A stretch of DNA of 64,000 nt from Rhizobium sp. NFR03. GTDB taxonomy: Bacteria > Pseudomonadota > Alphaproteobacteria > Rhizobiales > Rhizobiaceae. How positions within the stretch are numbered: the first letter of the stretch is position 1; the number at the start of each line of letters is the position of its first letter. The stretch spans positions 644,201 to 708,200 of the forward strand of contig NZ_FOGR01000004.1 in NCBI RefSeq assembly GCF_900111275.1, in the 5' to 3' direction. Of the stretch, positions 1 to 8,605 are shown one piece after another. Both the position numbers and the translations under genes were made by a program. The notes under the pieces are model-generated. The model was not told the origin of the DNA. It saw only the letters and a program-made list of their open reading frames with translations, and made no database searches.

Positions 1-14
1 TGCGCGATACAAAG

Positions 15-263
15 ATGACGGTTTCGTTTCACGGCGACCCTCAGGACTGGCCCCGTGATCTAATGCGCAATTTCGAACTGCGACTTACCGCGTCGGGATA
101 TGGGAAGATCCGCTACGTTGCCGGCGCAAAGCCGAAATGCGCAGAATGTCCTGCGCGTTTCGACAAGAAATGCGCAGGTCTCCATACAGACGATGCTGCC
201 CTGCCGGGCACAATCACGGCAAGAGCCTTCGGGGCATCGTCCTCTTCAGCCGGCACGTCGTAG
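15..263 (+). CDS. small hypothetical protein, doubtful
   Basis: An 82-codon open frame from an ATG with no clear ribosome-binding site. The middle contains two CxxC-like cysteine pairs (CAEC and a later KKC), which could bind a metal, but the tail is low-complexity Ala/Ser. I do not recognise a family. It lies downstream of, and convergent with, the secretion operon that ends at 357. It could be a chance frame; the minus strand here also has open frames of similar length. The remaining sequence to 356 shows no other gene or clear terminator. Confidence 0.2.
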   Translation: MTVSFHGDPQDWPRDLMRNFELRLTASGYGKIRYVAGAKPKCAECPARFDKKCAGLHTDDAALPGTITARAFGASSSSAGTS

Positions 264-356
264 GGTAACCGAACGGCAATAACCAACGCCGCTGCTGATA
301 CCCGGCACATCGCTCCGCATGTCGGACTGTCATCAGCATATCATGGCAGGACAGGC

Positions 357-980
357 TTAAGGAGGGTTCGCTTCGGAGCCGGCCTGTGCCGAGCGTCCTG
401 CGAGCGCGATCGTCAGCGGCCGCCACCGGCGCGAGTTGCCGGCCTTGAAGACGATGGCGATATCGACGAGGTCGGGCAGGGTCTCACCCGGTGCGATCCG
501 GGCGATCGTCTTGCCGCCCCTGCGAAAGGAAAACGAGAAGGCGGTAATGCCTTCGACGAGCACGGATCGCCCCGTCTCCAGCCGGAAATCCTCCCGGTCC
601 ATGCTGCGCCGCTCGACGAGCGAAAAGTCACCCGGTCCGTCCGGCTCCAGCGAGAGGAGCACGCGCACCAGCCCACCTGTTTCGAAGGCGGGATCCGATG
701 GTGCCACGAAACTCAGCGTGGTCGTCTCGCCCTTGAAAAGGCGATCCTCGCCCAGCAGCGACTGGCCGATCGCTTCGGAGACGGTGCGGCGGAGGTGGTC
801 GCGGACCGCCGCCATCTCGTCGCCCGCCGCGATGCGTTCGGCCACAGGCAGCATCGCCCGCACTGCGCCGAGCCCGTTGGTCATGAAGATCGCAACGAGA
901 ACCAAAAGGCCCAGCACCACCAGCAATTCCACGAGGGTCGTGCCGTCTTCGCCGCTTTCGTAGACCGGCTCTTCGCTCAT
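357..980 (-). CDS. gspJ: type II secretion minor pseudopilin GspJ
   Basis: Minor pseudopilin of the type II secretion system; in the family, GspJ joins GspI and GspK at the tip of the periplasmic pseudopilus. The 207-residue protein has a short charged leader ending in Gly, then the type IV pilin N-terminal motif TTLVELLVV with Glu at mature position 5 and a hydrophobic helix at about residues 12-32, followed by a soluble domain. The start was set at the ATG at 980 because it overlaps the stop of the upstream gspI in an ATGA arrangement; a longer open frame to 1103 lies inside gspI. It is the last gene of gspE-F-H-I-J. Assignment as J rather than another minor pseudopilin rests on gene order and length. 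Confidence 0.85.
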   Translation of the reverse strand: MSEEPVYESGEDGTTLVELLVVLGLLVLVAIFMTNGLGAVRAMLPVAERIAAGDEMAAVRDHLRRTVSEAIGQSLLGEDRLFKGETTTLSFVAPSDPAFETGGLVRVLLSLEPDGPGDFSLVERRSMDREDFRLETGRSVLVEGITAFSFSFRRGGKTIARIAPGETLPDLVDIAIVFKAGNSRRWRPLTIALAGRSAQAGSEANPP

Positions 981-1360
981 GGTTCCTTCCCGTAGACGAC
1001 GGAGGACAGCACCGGCGGGCCGGCGGAATTGCCCACGCGAATGTGGATCGCATAGGCTGGAACTGCAGCCCCCGGCATATCGACCTGCACCGCGTCCAGC
1101 CACCAGTCTAGCCCGTCGCGATGGCCGGCCTCGCGTCCGACGCGAACCGGGACGTCGGCAACCCGCTCTGACAGCACGTCTTCGGCGACGGAGAGGCGGT
1201 CGCGGATCCGTTCGACACGGTCCACGGCCATGGTGGTTCCCGAAAAGACGCGCAGCATGGCCAGCGTGACGAGCGACAAGATGGCGAGGCCGACGAGAAC
1301 TTCGGCCAGCATCATTCCTTCTTCGCCGCCCCCGGCACCCGTGTCATCGTGTGGCGCCAT
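977..1360 (-). CDS. gspI: type II secretion minor pseudopilin GspI
   Basis: Minor pseudopilin of 127 residues, a typical GspI length. The leader ends in EEG, followed by MMLAEVLVG, which keeps Glu at position 5 of the mature protein, and then a hydrophobic helix. In the family GspI nucleates the tip complex with GspJ and GspK in the inner membrane and periplasm. The ATG at 1360 overlaps the end of gspH by 17 bases and the stop overlaps the gspJ start, so translation is probably coupled. The leader should be cut by an A24 prepilin peptidase; a candidate is encoded at 7790. Confidence 0.85.
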   Translation of the reverse strand: MAPHDDTGAGGGEEGMMLAEVLVGLAILSLVTLAMLRVFSGTTMAVDRVERIRDRLSVAEDVLSERVADVPVRVGREAGHRDGLDWWLDAVQVDMPGAAVPAYAIHIRVGNSAGPPVLSSVVYGKEP

Positions 1361-1811
1361 GGTGCTCCTCGCGAATAAGGCCTGTCAGCCAGTCGACGGT
1401 GATCGAGCGATGCTCGCCGCCGGCTCCAATATCGACGCGACCGCCCGACGAGCGCCCGTCGGGCAGGAAGGCAATGACGGACAGGCCGGACCCGCCTGCT
1501 TCGCGCGCGGTTTCCACAGACAGCGTCGCGCCTTTTGCTATGGCGACAGGCGGCGTGCCGTCCCGCCCCATCGTGCGTGCGGTAACATCGAAGGTGACGT
1601 TGGATCTGCGTCCATTCTGGATCGCATCGATGCGGGCAAGCTTCAGAAGCGTGACCACGGCGGTCGTCGTGCTTGCCGCCACGCGCACGTTCGCGGCGGG
1701 ACGCAGCCCGACCGTCGCCACCGACGCGACGCCGACGAGAATGGCGAGGACCACCATCATCTCGACGAGGGTAAAGCCTGCCTCCGTCGCGCGCGGGACA
1801 GGCCGGGTCAC
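1344..1811 (-). CDS. gspH: type II secretion minor pseudopilin GspH
   Basis: Pseudopilin of 155 residues. The leader ends in TEAG and is followed by FTLVEMMVV, the prepilin cleavage motif with Glu5, and a hydrophobic helix; the rest is a GspH-like beta-rich domain with several Gly-Arg turns. The start is the GTG at 1811, which overlaps the gspF stop (GTGA). The open frame continues upstream to 2306, but that part is arginine-rich and lies within gspF, so it is not used. It sits between gspF and gspI, the usual place for gspH. Confidence 0.8.
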   Translation of the reverse strand: MTRPVPRATEAGFTLVEMMVVLAILVGVASVATVGLRPAANVRVAASTTTAVVTLLKLARIDAIQNGRRSNVTFDVTARTMGRDGTPPVAIAKGATLSVETAREAGGSGLSVIAFLPDGRSSGGRVDIGAGGEHRSITVDWLTGLIREEHHGATR

Positions 1812-3025
1812 GGGGTCGCCGCCAGATCGTTGACCGAGAGCACGGCGCTCATGATCGACATGATCAATCCGCCGATCACAAGCCCCATGACGCAGGTGAT
1901 GACGGGCGTGAGCACGGTGAAGAGCCGGTCGATGCGGGTTCGGACGTTTTCCTCGGCAAGATCGGCGGCGCGCAGGAGCATGTCGGCGAGGCGATTGACC
2001 TCCTCGCCGGTGCGGATCATGTCCAGCATCTGCGGTGCAGCCTTCCCAAGCGGCGACAGGGCATCGGACAGCCGCGCTCCCTCCTGGATGCGGCGATGAG
2101 AGAGGGCCAGGGTCTCGCGGAAGAGATGGCCACCGGGCAGATCGACGGTCGCGCGCAGGGCGTGAAGCAGCGGCACATTGGCCGCGACAAGCGTTCCGAG
2201 AATACGGCAGACCCGCCCGACGTCTATTTCGTTCAGCATGCCGCCGAGAAGCGGCAGGCGCCGCACATTGCGGTTTCTCCACGCGCGCGCCTGCGGCCGC
2301 CGCCACCAGACGAGGAGGGCAAGGCCGATGGCGACGCTTGCGCCTGCAAGCAACGGGCCATTTTCGGAAAAGAAGGTTTCCGCGGCTTTCATGAAACGGA
2401 TCGGGGCCGGAGCGACGACACCGGGCGCATCGAAGAGTGGCGCGATCGAGGGGAGCAGCGAGGTGACGACGAGCCCGATGATGCCGAGTGCCATGACGAG
2501 CAGAAGAGCCGGGTAGATCAGCGCGGAAACGATGGCGCTCTGCATTTCCTGTTGACGGCGCATGGCCTCCGCTGTCCGCGCGACGACCTCGGACAGCATC
2601 CCGGTCATCTCGCCTGCGCGCACGGTTTCGACAGCATCCTCCGCAAACACGGCGGGATGAGCGCGCATGGCGTCCGACAGGGAACGCCCGGCGACGACCG
2701 ACTGGAGCATGGCCTGGACGACGGGCCGAATACGACCGGAGGCCTGGCGCAGCGACAGGCGGAGCGCCTTGTCCACGGTGAGATCGGCCTCGAGCAGGGT
2801 TGCGAAATCCTGAAAGAACCGCATGACGTCGCGACGCGACGGCTTGTCTCCGCCAGACAGATCGCGTTTCCAGAAGGGCAGTGCCTCTGCGGCGGGCGTC
2901 AGCGAGACCATGCGCAGCCCCGCCGCCCGCAACTGGGACAGCGCGCCCTCCCGGCTATCGGCCTGAAGGCGGCCGGTGCGGCGAAGCCCCATTTGATCGA
3001 TCGCTTCGAACCGGAAGGTGTTCAC
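1808..3025 (-). CDS. gspF: type II secretion inner-membrane protein GspF
   Basis: Polytopic inner-membrane platform protein, 405 residues, the normal GspF/PilC length. Two GspF repeats are visible: one around residues 68-190 (RFFQDFATLLEAD, then SALIYPALLLVMALG) and one around 270-395, ending in a long hydrophobic stretch (VMGLVIGGLIMSIMSAV). In the family it couples the GspE ATPase to pseudopilus assembly. The start is a GTG at 3025 that overlaps the gspE stop by four bases (GTGA), so E and F are translationally coupled. Confidence 0.93.
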   Translation of the reverse strand: MNTFRFEAIDQMGLRRTGRLQADSREGALSQLRAAGLRMVSLTPAAEALPFWKRDLSGGDKPSRRDVMRFFQDFATLLEADLTVDKALRLSLRQASGRIRPVVQAMLQSVVAGRSLSDAMRAHPAVFAEDAVETVRAGEMTGMLSEVVARTAEAMRRQQEMQSAIVSALIYPALLLVMALGIIGLVVTSLLPSIAPLFDAPGVVAPAPIRFMKAAETFFSENGPLLAGASVAIGLALLVWWRRPQARAWRNRNVRRLPLLGGMLNEIDVGRVCRILGTLVAANVPLLHALRATVDLPGGHLFRETLALSHRRIQEGARLSDALSPLGKAAPQMLDMIRTGEEVNRLADMLLRAADLAEENVRTRIDRLFTVLTPVITCVMGLVIGGLIMSIMSAVLSVNDLAATP

Positions 3026-4830
3026 GAAACGGCCTCCCTCAGGTCCGGCATGCCATCGAGATCGAGATTGCGCAGGACATCCTCGATGCAGACATCGCCC
3101 GCGATCACACGCCCGATGCCGACCGACGCGAGCGAGCGCATGCCGAGCGAGTTAGCATGAGCCTCTATTTCGGCCTCCGACGCTCCATCGGCGATCATCG
3201 AGCGTGCGGTGCGGTCGAGATCGAGAACCTCGGCGACCACGGTGCGCCCGCGATACCCCGTCCCTGCGCAGTGCGGGCATCCGACGGGCCGTGCCAGGCG
3301 GAGCGGACGCTCCGCATATTCCGGCCGACGCCGAGCGACGAGCCGTCGTTCGGCGTCGGTCGCGGGCGTCTCTGTCTTGCAGGCGTCGCACAGCAGCCGA
3401 AGCAGCCGCTGGGCGACCACTCCGTTAAGGACGGCGGCAAGCAGGTAGGGTTGTAACCCCATGTCGATCAGACGGGTAATCGTGGCGGCCGCAGAGTTGG
3501 TATGCAGCGTGGACAGAACGAGATGTCCGGTCAGCGACGCCTGGACCGCGATCCGGGCCGTCTCGGCGTCGCGAATTTCGCCGATCATGACGATGTCGGG
3601 ATCCTGCCGCAGGATGGAGCGCAGCGCGGCTGCAAAATCCAGCCCGATATCGGCATGCGCCTGCACCTGCGTGACGCCAGCGATGCGGTATTCCACGGGA
3701 TCCTCGACCGTGATGATCTTGCGCGTCCTGTCGTTGACCCGGGCGAGCGCCGTGTAGAGCGTCGTCGTCTTGCCGCTGCCGGTGGGACCCGTGACGAGGA
3801 ATAGCCCGTTCGGCCGTTCAGTCATGCGCTCGATCGAGCCGATCATCGCGGCGTCGAGGCCAAGGCCCTCGAACCCGCTGGCGGCGAGGCTGCGTCCGAG
3901 AAGGCGCAGGACGAGACTTTCCCCGTGCGGCGTCGGAAGGACGGAAACACGCACGTCCACCTCGCGGCCGCGATCGACCATCTTCATGCGCCCGTCCTGC
4001 GGAAGCCGGCGCTCGGCGATATTAAGGCCGGCGAGGATCTTCAAGCGGGTGGAAAGGCCGTTATGGAGCGATTTCTGGTAGGTTTCCGGCAGCACGAGCA
4101 TGCCATCGACCCGGTAGCGTACGCGCAGTTCGGTCTCGCCCGGTTCGACGTGGATATCGGTCGCGCCCTGTTCGAATGCGGTTCTGAAAAGGTGGTTTGT
4201 CAGCCTGATGATCGGGGCGCGGCGGGAGACGTCCTCCAGCCGGTCGAGCGCGTCGTCGATGACGTCCTCGTCGTCTCCGTTCCCTCCCGCCTCGCCGTTG
4301 CCGACCGAATCCTCGCCGTAAAGCGTGCGGAGTGCGGCCTCGCAGGCTGCGGGACCGACGACGAGAAAGTGTACGTCGCGCGCCAGACTATAGGCCAGCG
4401 CGCCCATGAGATCGTGGTCGAAGACATCGACGATCGCGACCGTGGCCGAGGCCGCATCTTCGCGGACGGGCACTATTCGCTGTCGGCGGCAAAGCTCGGG
4501 CGGCAGGAGATCCGTCAGGACGGCTTTCTCTGGAAGGTCGCCCGGCGCAAGCACGCCAAAGCCGCAGAAACGGGCAAGCGCATGTGAGAGATCCACCTCC
4601 GCAATCAGCCCGAGTTCGGTCGCCAGCACAGGCAGACAGTCAAACCGCCCGCCCTCCATGGCCGATTGCAGCCGGTCGAGCTGGGCTTGATCGAGGACGG
4701 CCTGTTCTCGCAGGACGGCGAGGAAATCGGTCGCTGACCGGCCGGTCCCGCCGTTCGGCTGCGGCCGGTCCGCGTTGCGCCGATCGTGTTTTGGCCCCGA
4801 CGGCCGCCGTTTCGCACCCCAGATCAGCAT
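3022..4830 (-). CDS. gspE: type II secretion ATPase GspE
   Basis: Cytoplasmic hexameric ATPase that powers pseudopilus assembly. Numbering from the most upstream possible start (GTG at 4881): an N-terminal MshEN-like region at about 50-190, a linker with Asp/Glu-rich stretch near 200-215, the Walker A motif GPTGSGKTTT at about 365-374, Asp-box and Walker B region DPDIVMIGEIRD at about 427-438, His-box TLHTNSAAA, and the four-cysteine zinc site (C498, C501, C535, C538). I prefer the ATG at 4830 because GAGGA lies a short distance upstream; an ATG at 4857 and the GTG at 4881 are alternatives. It is the first gene of gspE-F-H-I-J and diverges from gspL. Confidence 0.92.
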   Translation of the reverse strand: MLIWGAKRRPSGPKHDRRNADRPQPNGGTGRSATDFLAVLREQAVLDQAQLDRLQSAMEGGRFDCLPVLATELGLIAEVDLSHALARFCGFGVLAPGDLPEKAVLTDLLPPELCRRQRIVPVREDAASATVAIVDVFDHDLMGALAYSLARDVHFLVVGPAACEAALRTLYGEDSVGNGEAGGNGDDEDVIDDALDRLEDVSRRAPIIRLTNHLFRTAFEQGATDIHVEPGETELRVRYRVDGMLVLPETYQKSLHNGLSTRLKILAGLNIAERRLPQDGRMKMVDRGREVDVRVSVLPTPHGESLVLRLLGRSLAASGFEGLGLDAAMIGSIERMTERPNGLFLVTGPTGSGKTTTLYTALARVNDRTRKIITVEDPVEYRIAGVTQVQAHADIGLDFAAALRSILRQDPDIVMIGEIRDAETARIAVQASLTGHLVLSTLHTNSAAATITRLIDMGLQPYLLAAVLNGVVAQRLLRLLCDACKTETPATDAERRLVARRRPEYAERPLRLARPVGCPHCAGTGYRGRTVVAEVLDLDRTARSMIADGASEAEIEAHANSLGMRSLASVGIGRVIAGDVCIEDVLRNLDLDGMPDLREAVS

Positions 4831-5040
4831 CGGACCGTTCCATTCCTCGCATGCCATCGCACGATCGTCGGAGACCTTCACCGCAACACGCGCCGATGGC
4901 GCAGGCGCTTCGGTATGGCATGCGAAGAGCCGGCTGTCCGGAAGGCGACGGGCGGTTCGGCATCAAGAACCAATTGTTTAACGAACTGTAGAGGGTTAAG
5001 GTTTAGAAAGAGTTTATATACAATCCACCAGCCGGTTCCC

Positions 5041-6111
5041 ATGATCTCCTCAGCCGATAACCGCCTGTCATCCGCAACACTTTCCGAAACTGTGCGCCGG
5101 GGTGTCGGCTGGTGGCTCGGCGAACTGCGCGCGATGGTACCTGCTGCTTTTCTCGCCCGTGCTCCCGGCAAGAGAACCTGCGACCTGACAATCCGTATGC
5201 TGCCGGATGGCGAACTGACAGTCGAGACGCAGGACACTGCGCCGCTTGCGGTTTCGTCCTTAGAATTCGCGGGTGTTGTGGATGCCATTGCCGAGCGCGG
5301 CCGGAGCGCGACGCTCCACCTGGACGTTCCCAGAACGCTTTGCCTCGTGCGCGCCAGCACTCTGCCGCGACAGGCGTTGCGCGCTGCGCGTGCGATCCTC
5401 GGGCATGAGATGACAGAGAGCACGCCGCTCCGGCCGGAGGCGGTTCTCTGGGACTGGTATGTCGAGGCGGAGGATCCGGTAACCGGGCAGTTGCATCTTC
5501 GCCAGGTCGTTCTGGGACGCGACCGCATCGCCCGGATTACCACCGTGGTCGAAGCCGCCGGTCTTTCGTTGTCGCGGATCACGGTTGACGGATCTCAGGG
5601 ACGGGGGCTGCCGGTCGATCTCCTGTCGACCGACGACGCCAGCCTGCGTGGCTTCATCAAGGGTCTGTCACGGCCCGCCCGCCTGCTCTGGGCCGCGGCG
5701 CTCGCCATTCTCTTGTGCCTGCCGTTCCTGGTCGCGTTGCGCTCCGGGCAAACGCTGGAGGGCCTCACCGCCCAGAAGCTCGACACCATGACGAAGGTGC
5801 GCGGCCTGCCGCCGCTCGACGAGCCTTCGCTTGCGGCAGTGGACGTGCTGGGCCGCGCCCCGAAGCTGACCGTGCTGCTCGACGAGATCTCCGCCCGGCA
5901 GACGACGGACGTCTATTATACCGGTATCGACCTTGCCGATGGCCGGATCCGGCTTCGGCTCGGCGGGGGGGATCCAGCGGCTCTCCGAGCCTCGTTCGAT
6001 CGTTCGGCGATCCTGACCGCCCTGCCGGCCGAAAGGGCAGATCCGCCGGACAGCCTTGCGCTGGAAGTTCGTCCACCCGTTTCGGCGCAGACGGAATATA
6101 AGGATGATTGA
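5041..6111 (+). CDS. gspL: type II secretion protein GspL
   Basis: Inner-membrane protein of 356 residues matching the GspL layout: a cytoplasmic N-terminal region (about 1-210), one transmembrane helix at about 215-234 (LLWAAALAILLCLPFLVAL) and a periplasmic region. In the family GspL recruits GspE and pairs with GspM. The first ATG following the AT-rich divergent promoter region is at 5041; the open frame extends upstream to 4786 but would run into the gspE control region. Its end overlaps gspM by eight bases. The cytoplasmic part is shorter and more divergent than enterobacterial GspL, so the call depends partly on gene order. Confidence 0.8.
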   Translation: MISSADNRLSSATLSETVRRGVGWWLGELRAMVPAAFLARAPGKRTCDLTIRMLPDGELTVETQDTAPLAVSSLEFAGVVDAIAERGRSATLHLDVPRTLCLVRASTLPRQALRAARAILGHEMTESTPLRPEAVLWDWYVEAEDPVTGQLHLRQVVLGRDRIARITTVVEAAGLSLSRITVDGSQGRGLPVDLLSTDDASLRGFIKGLSRPARLLWAAALAILLCLPFLVALRSGQTLEGLTAQKLDTMTKVRGLPPLDEPSLAAVDVLGRAPKLTVLLDEISARQTTDVYYTGIDLADGRIRLRLGGGDPAALRASFDRSAILTALPAERADPPDSLALEVRPPVSAQTEYKDD

Positions 6112-6643
6112 CATCGACCGCTCCGTGTTGCGGCGCCGGGTCGGCGCGCTCGCGATTCTCGGCTGCGTGCTGGGTCTTGCGGCATTGCTTCTGTCGGGAC
6201 CTGTCTCCGGTTATAACGAAACGCAGTCCGAGATCGAACGCGAGATCGGGACGATCCGCTCGCTCCAGGCGCGGCTTGCCGCCCATCAGCGGCTGAACGG
6301 CGCTATTATCAGGAGCCCGAGCCGGGAACAGGCGCTGGAAATAGTGTCTGCCAGCATCCGGAATGCGGCGCCGGACGGCGCGTTTCGCATCGAGACCTTG
6401 CAAGGCCTGCCGCAAAGGGATGGCATGGCGGGGCTTCTGGAGGTTGCGGTGACCGCCACCGCAACGCCGTCGGGTGTGCGGAATTTCGTTGAGGCGCTGG
6501 AGGCGGGAACACCGCGTCTTGGCGCATCTGCCTTTTCTATCGTACCCGCCGGGCTGCCTGCCACGAACGACGACCGGTCGCCGCTGGTTTTGTCCGCGCG
6601 CTTCACCCTTGCCGCCGCCTTTGCCAAAGGAGAGACGAAGTGA
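6104..6643 (+). CDS. gspM: type II secretion protein GspM
   Basis: Bitopic membrane protein of 179 residues with a short cytoplasmic N-terminus, one transmembrane helix at about 13-32, a coiled-coil-prone stretch (EIEREIGTIRSLQARLAAH) and a periplasmic ferredoxin-like domain, as in GspM/PilO-type proteins. In the family it works with GspL in the inner-membrane platform. The ATG at 6104 overlaps the end of gspL, and the gene ends in a GTGA junction with the next gene. A longer frame from 6056 lies inside gspL and was rejected. Confidence 0.78.
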   Translation: MIDIDRSVLRRRVGALAILGCVLGLAALLLSGPVSGYNETQSEIEREIGTIRSLQARLAAHQRLNGAIIRSPSREQALEIVSASIRNAAPDGAFRIETLQGLPQRDGMAGLLEVAVTATATPSGVRNFVEALEAGTPRLGASAFSIVPAGLPATNDDRSPLVLSARFTLAAAFAKGETK

Positions 6644-7146
6644 CCGCTCCCGCCGTCGCGCGCGAAGAGCCGCCGTCCATTCGCCGTTCGCGCCTTCGCC
6701 TTCTACCGGCTGAGAGATATGGTGCGATTTGTGCCGCCGCGCTCGCCCTCGTCGCGGGGTCGCTTCTGTTTTGGCCGATATCCGACCTGCCGCCCATGGC
6801 TGCGGAAAACACCTCGCCGGGGGGCGCCGCGCCTGAAGCCGGCAGTTTCCTCGCGCGGGCGCCGTTCGATCCCTTGCATCGCCCGGAGACATCGACGGGT
6901 ATGCTGCCGGTGCCCGGCGGATCGATGCCCCCGCCGGTCGAGGCCTTCGTGGTCAATGGCTTCCTGCTGGATGGCGCGGAGCGGAAAGTCATGTTCGCGT
7001 CCGACCCGTCCCGATGGTTCACGCAGGGCATGGATATCGATGGCTGGATCGTGCGGACGATCGAGCCGGAGACCGTGATCCTCACCCGCGGCTCGGAGAT
7101 CCGCACGATCACCTACGCCGACGCGCTGTCGGGTCAGCAGCCCTGA
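6640..7146 (+). CDS. GspC-like type II secretion protein (HR domain)
   Basis: A 168-residue protein with a cytoplasmic N-terminus, one transmembrane helix at about 27-46, a Pro/Gly-rich linker, and a C-terminal module (about 100-160) with the VNGFLLDG ... VMFAS ... IDGWIVRTIEPETVIL pattern typical of the homology region of GspC. In the family GspC connects the inner-membrane platform to the secretin. It lacks a PDZ or coiled-coil domain. The start is a GTG that overlaps the gspM stop. This is the best candidate for the C component of this system; assignment is by domain pattern and context, and GspN is the alternative. Confidence 0.65.
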   Translation: MTAPAVAREEPPSIRRSRLRLLPAERYGAICAAALALVAGSLLFWPISDLPPMAAENTSPGGAAPEAGSFLARAPFDPLHRPETSTGMLPVPGGSMPPPVEAFVVNGFLLDGAERKVMFASDPSRWFTQGMDIDGWIVRTIEPETVILTRGSEIRTITYADALSGQQP

Positions 7147-7194
7147 GCTTGGCGGCTCGCCCGCTGCCTCCCGCGTCTTGTAGGGTCGTCGGTA

Positions 7195-7665
7195 TCAGGG
7201 TGTGCCGGTCGTTACGTCCTTGTCCTCGCCATCTCCCCCCGGCAGGCCGTCCCGCCCGAGCGAGGATACGACATAGCCATTGTCCTTGGGCTCGTAGAGA
7301 TAGGGGCGACCCCAGGGGTCGGTCAGCGCGCCACGGCTCTGGAGGTACGGGCCGCTCCAGCCGCTCACACCCGCAGGTGCCGCCACCAGCGCGGAGAGAC
7401 CCTGCTCGCCCGTCGGATAGGTGCCCGTGCCGAGGTAGTAAAGATCGACGGCGCTCGCCACGTTCCTGATCTGGAAGGATGCCGTGTCTTTGCGCGCACC
7501 GCCGAGATAGCCGAGCACCTTCGGGCCGATCAGCGAGGCGAGCATGGCGATGATGGCGAGAACGACCAGCAATTCGACCAGCGTAAAGCCGTCCTGAGCG
7601 GTTTCAGTGGTTCTGGCGGCTTCGGAAGGGCGCGACAGGTGGGGGTGTTGCGGGCTATGTTGCAT
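7195..7665 (-). CDS. gspG: type II secretion major pseudopilin GspG
   Basis: Main building block of the pseudopilus. The 156-residue protein has a 26-residue leader ending in QDG, the cleavage motif FTLVELLVVLAII with Glu5, and a C-terminal region with the conserved TYPTGEQGLSAL and DPWGRPYLYE motifs and the acidic GDGEDKD loop that binds calcium in characterised GspG proteins. The leader is longer than usual; no better downstream start exists before the cleavage site. It is a single gene convergent with the L-M-C block and divergent from the prepilin peptidase, an unusual separate placement. Confidence 0.93.
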   Translation of the reverse strand: MQHSPQHPHLSRPSEAARTTETAQDGFTLVELLVVLAIIAMLASLIGPKVLGYLGGARKDTASFQIRNVASAVDLYYLGTGTYPTGEQGLSALVAAPAGVSGWSGPYLQSRGALTDPWGRPYLYEPKDNGYVVSSLGRDGLPGGDGEDKDVTTGTP

Positions 7666-7789
7666 GGCGAAACCTTTGGGCTCAAACAGCCCCCGCCGGG
7701 AGGCTCATGACGTTCTGTGCGCAAAGCCTAATGGAGAAATCGGAATCCGGCGTTAAGATCGAAGGTTCAATGCGCGAGGATCCGGCGCG

Positions 7790-8605
7790 ATGATGCTGTG
7801 GGTCATGCTATCCGCTGTGGTACTCTTCGCCATCTGCCTCGTCGTTATCGTCGCGGATCTCCGTCACGGCATCATTCCCGACGCTTGCAATGTCGCGCTG
7901 GCCCTTCTCGGCATCTCCGTCTCGGCCATGTCAGGGCGAGATCTTCTCGTGGAACGCCTCATTGACGGGATAATCGTGCTGGCGCTCTTCGTGCTCGTGC
8001 GCATCGCCTATCGCCACTGGCGCGGCCGCAGCGGCATCGGGCTCGGCGACGTCAAATTCCTTGCAGCCTCTGCTGTTCTGGTTGGGCTCGACGGCGTGCA
8101 GATCCTGCTCCTCGTAGCGTGCCTGTCAGGCCTTGCCACGGTCGGCCTGCGCCGCATGGCGGGCGGCACGGTCACGCCCGTGACCCGCATCCGCTTTGGT
8201 CCACATCTGGTCCTCGGCCTTCTCGTGGCGATGGCCGGGCCTTTGGTCTCGGCGGATCACGACGAGGGTTGGCCGGCGGCTGGGGGCAAGAGCGTGGAGA
8301 ACAGGGCGCAGATGGGTGCCGGTCTCTCGTTCCCCGAACTTTCGACAGAGGCGACCGGCGCGACATCCTCCCGGGGCGAGGGTCTCGCCCATCTGAGAAA
8401 ACGCGGCGCTTTCCCCTCGGTCACGGCCACGATGGCGCTGCGTGCAAACGTGGCGCGGCCCTTGATCGCCGCTTCGACGACGATGCCAAATGTCGAACGC
8501 CGGCTTGGCGTCTGCCAGCGCTCGACGCGGCCTTGTGCGGCGGAATCGATCCTTGCTGCGACCGGCCCGCCCGACGCAACGTCGATCGCCGCGCGGCCGC
8601 TGTAG
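7790..8605 (+). CDS. A24 prepilin peptidase (short form), with anomalous 3' extension
   Basis: Membrane aspartyl protease that would remove leaders from the pseudopilins. Residues about 1-155 give a complete A24 domain: catalytic Asp in VADLRHGIIPD (D23), second Asp in GLGDVKF (D87), and several hydrophobic helices. It lacks the N-terminal methyltransferase-type domain of PilD/GspO, as in CpaA/TadV-type enzymes. After about residue 160 the frame continues for some 110 residues of low-complexity sequence that is antisense to gspK. This tail is probably not conserved and may reflect readthrough or a frameshift near 8260. The gene diverges from gspG. Confidence 0.8.
   Translation: MMLWVMLSAVVLFAICLVVIVADLRHGIIPDACNVALALLGISVSAMSGRDLLVERLIDGIIVLALFVLVRIAYRHWRGRSGIGLGDVKFLAASAVLVGLDGVQILLLVACLSGLATVGLRRMAGGTVTPVTRIRFGPHLVLGLLVAMAGPLVSADHDEGWPAAGGKSVENRAQMGAGLSFPELSTEATGATSSRGEGLAHLRKRGAFPSVTATMALRANVARPLIAASTTMPNVERRLGVCQRSTRPCAAESILAATGPPDATSIAARPL

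Noticed and set aside
4970..5030. TTAA half-sites in the gspE-gspL gap as a second CtrA box
   Set aside because: The TTAA elements are 14 bases apart, not seven, so they do not form a full site.
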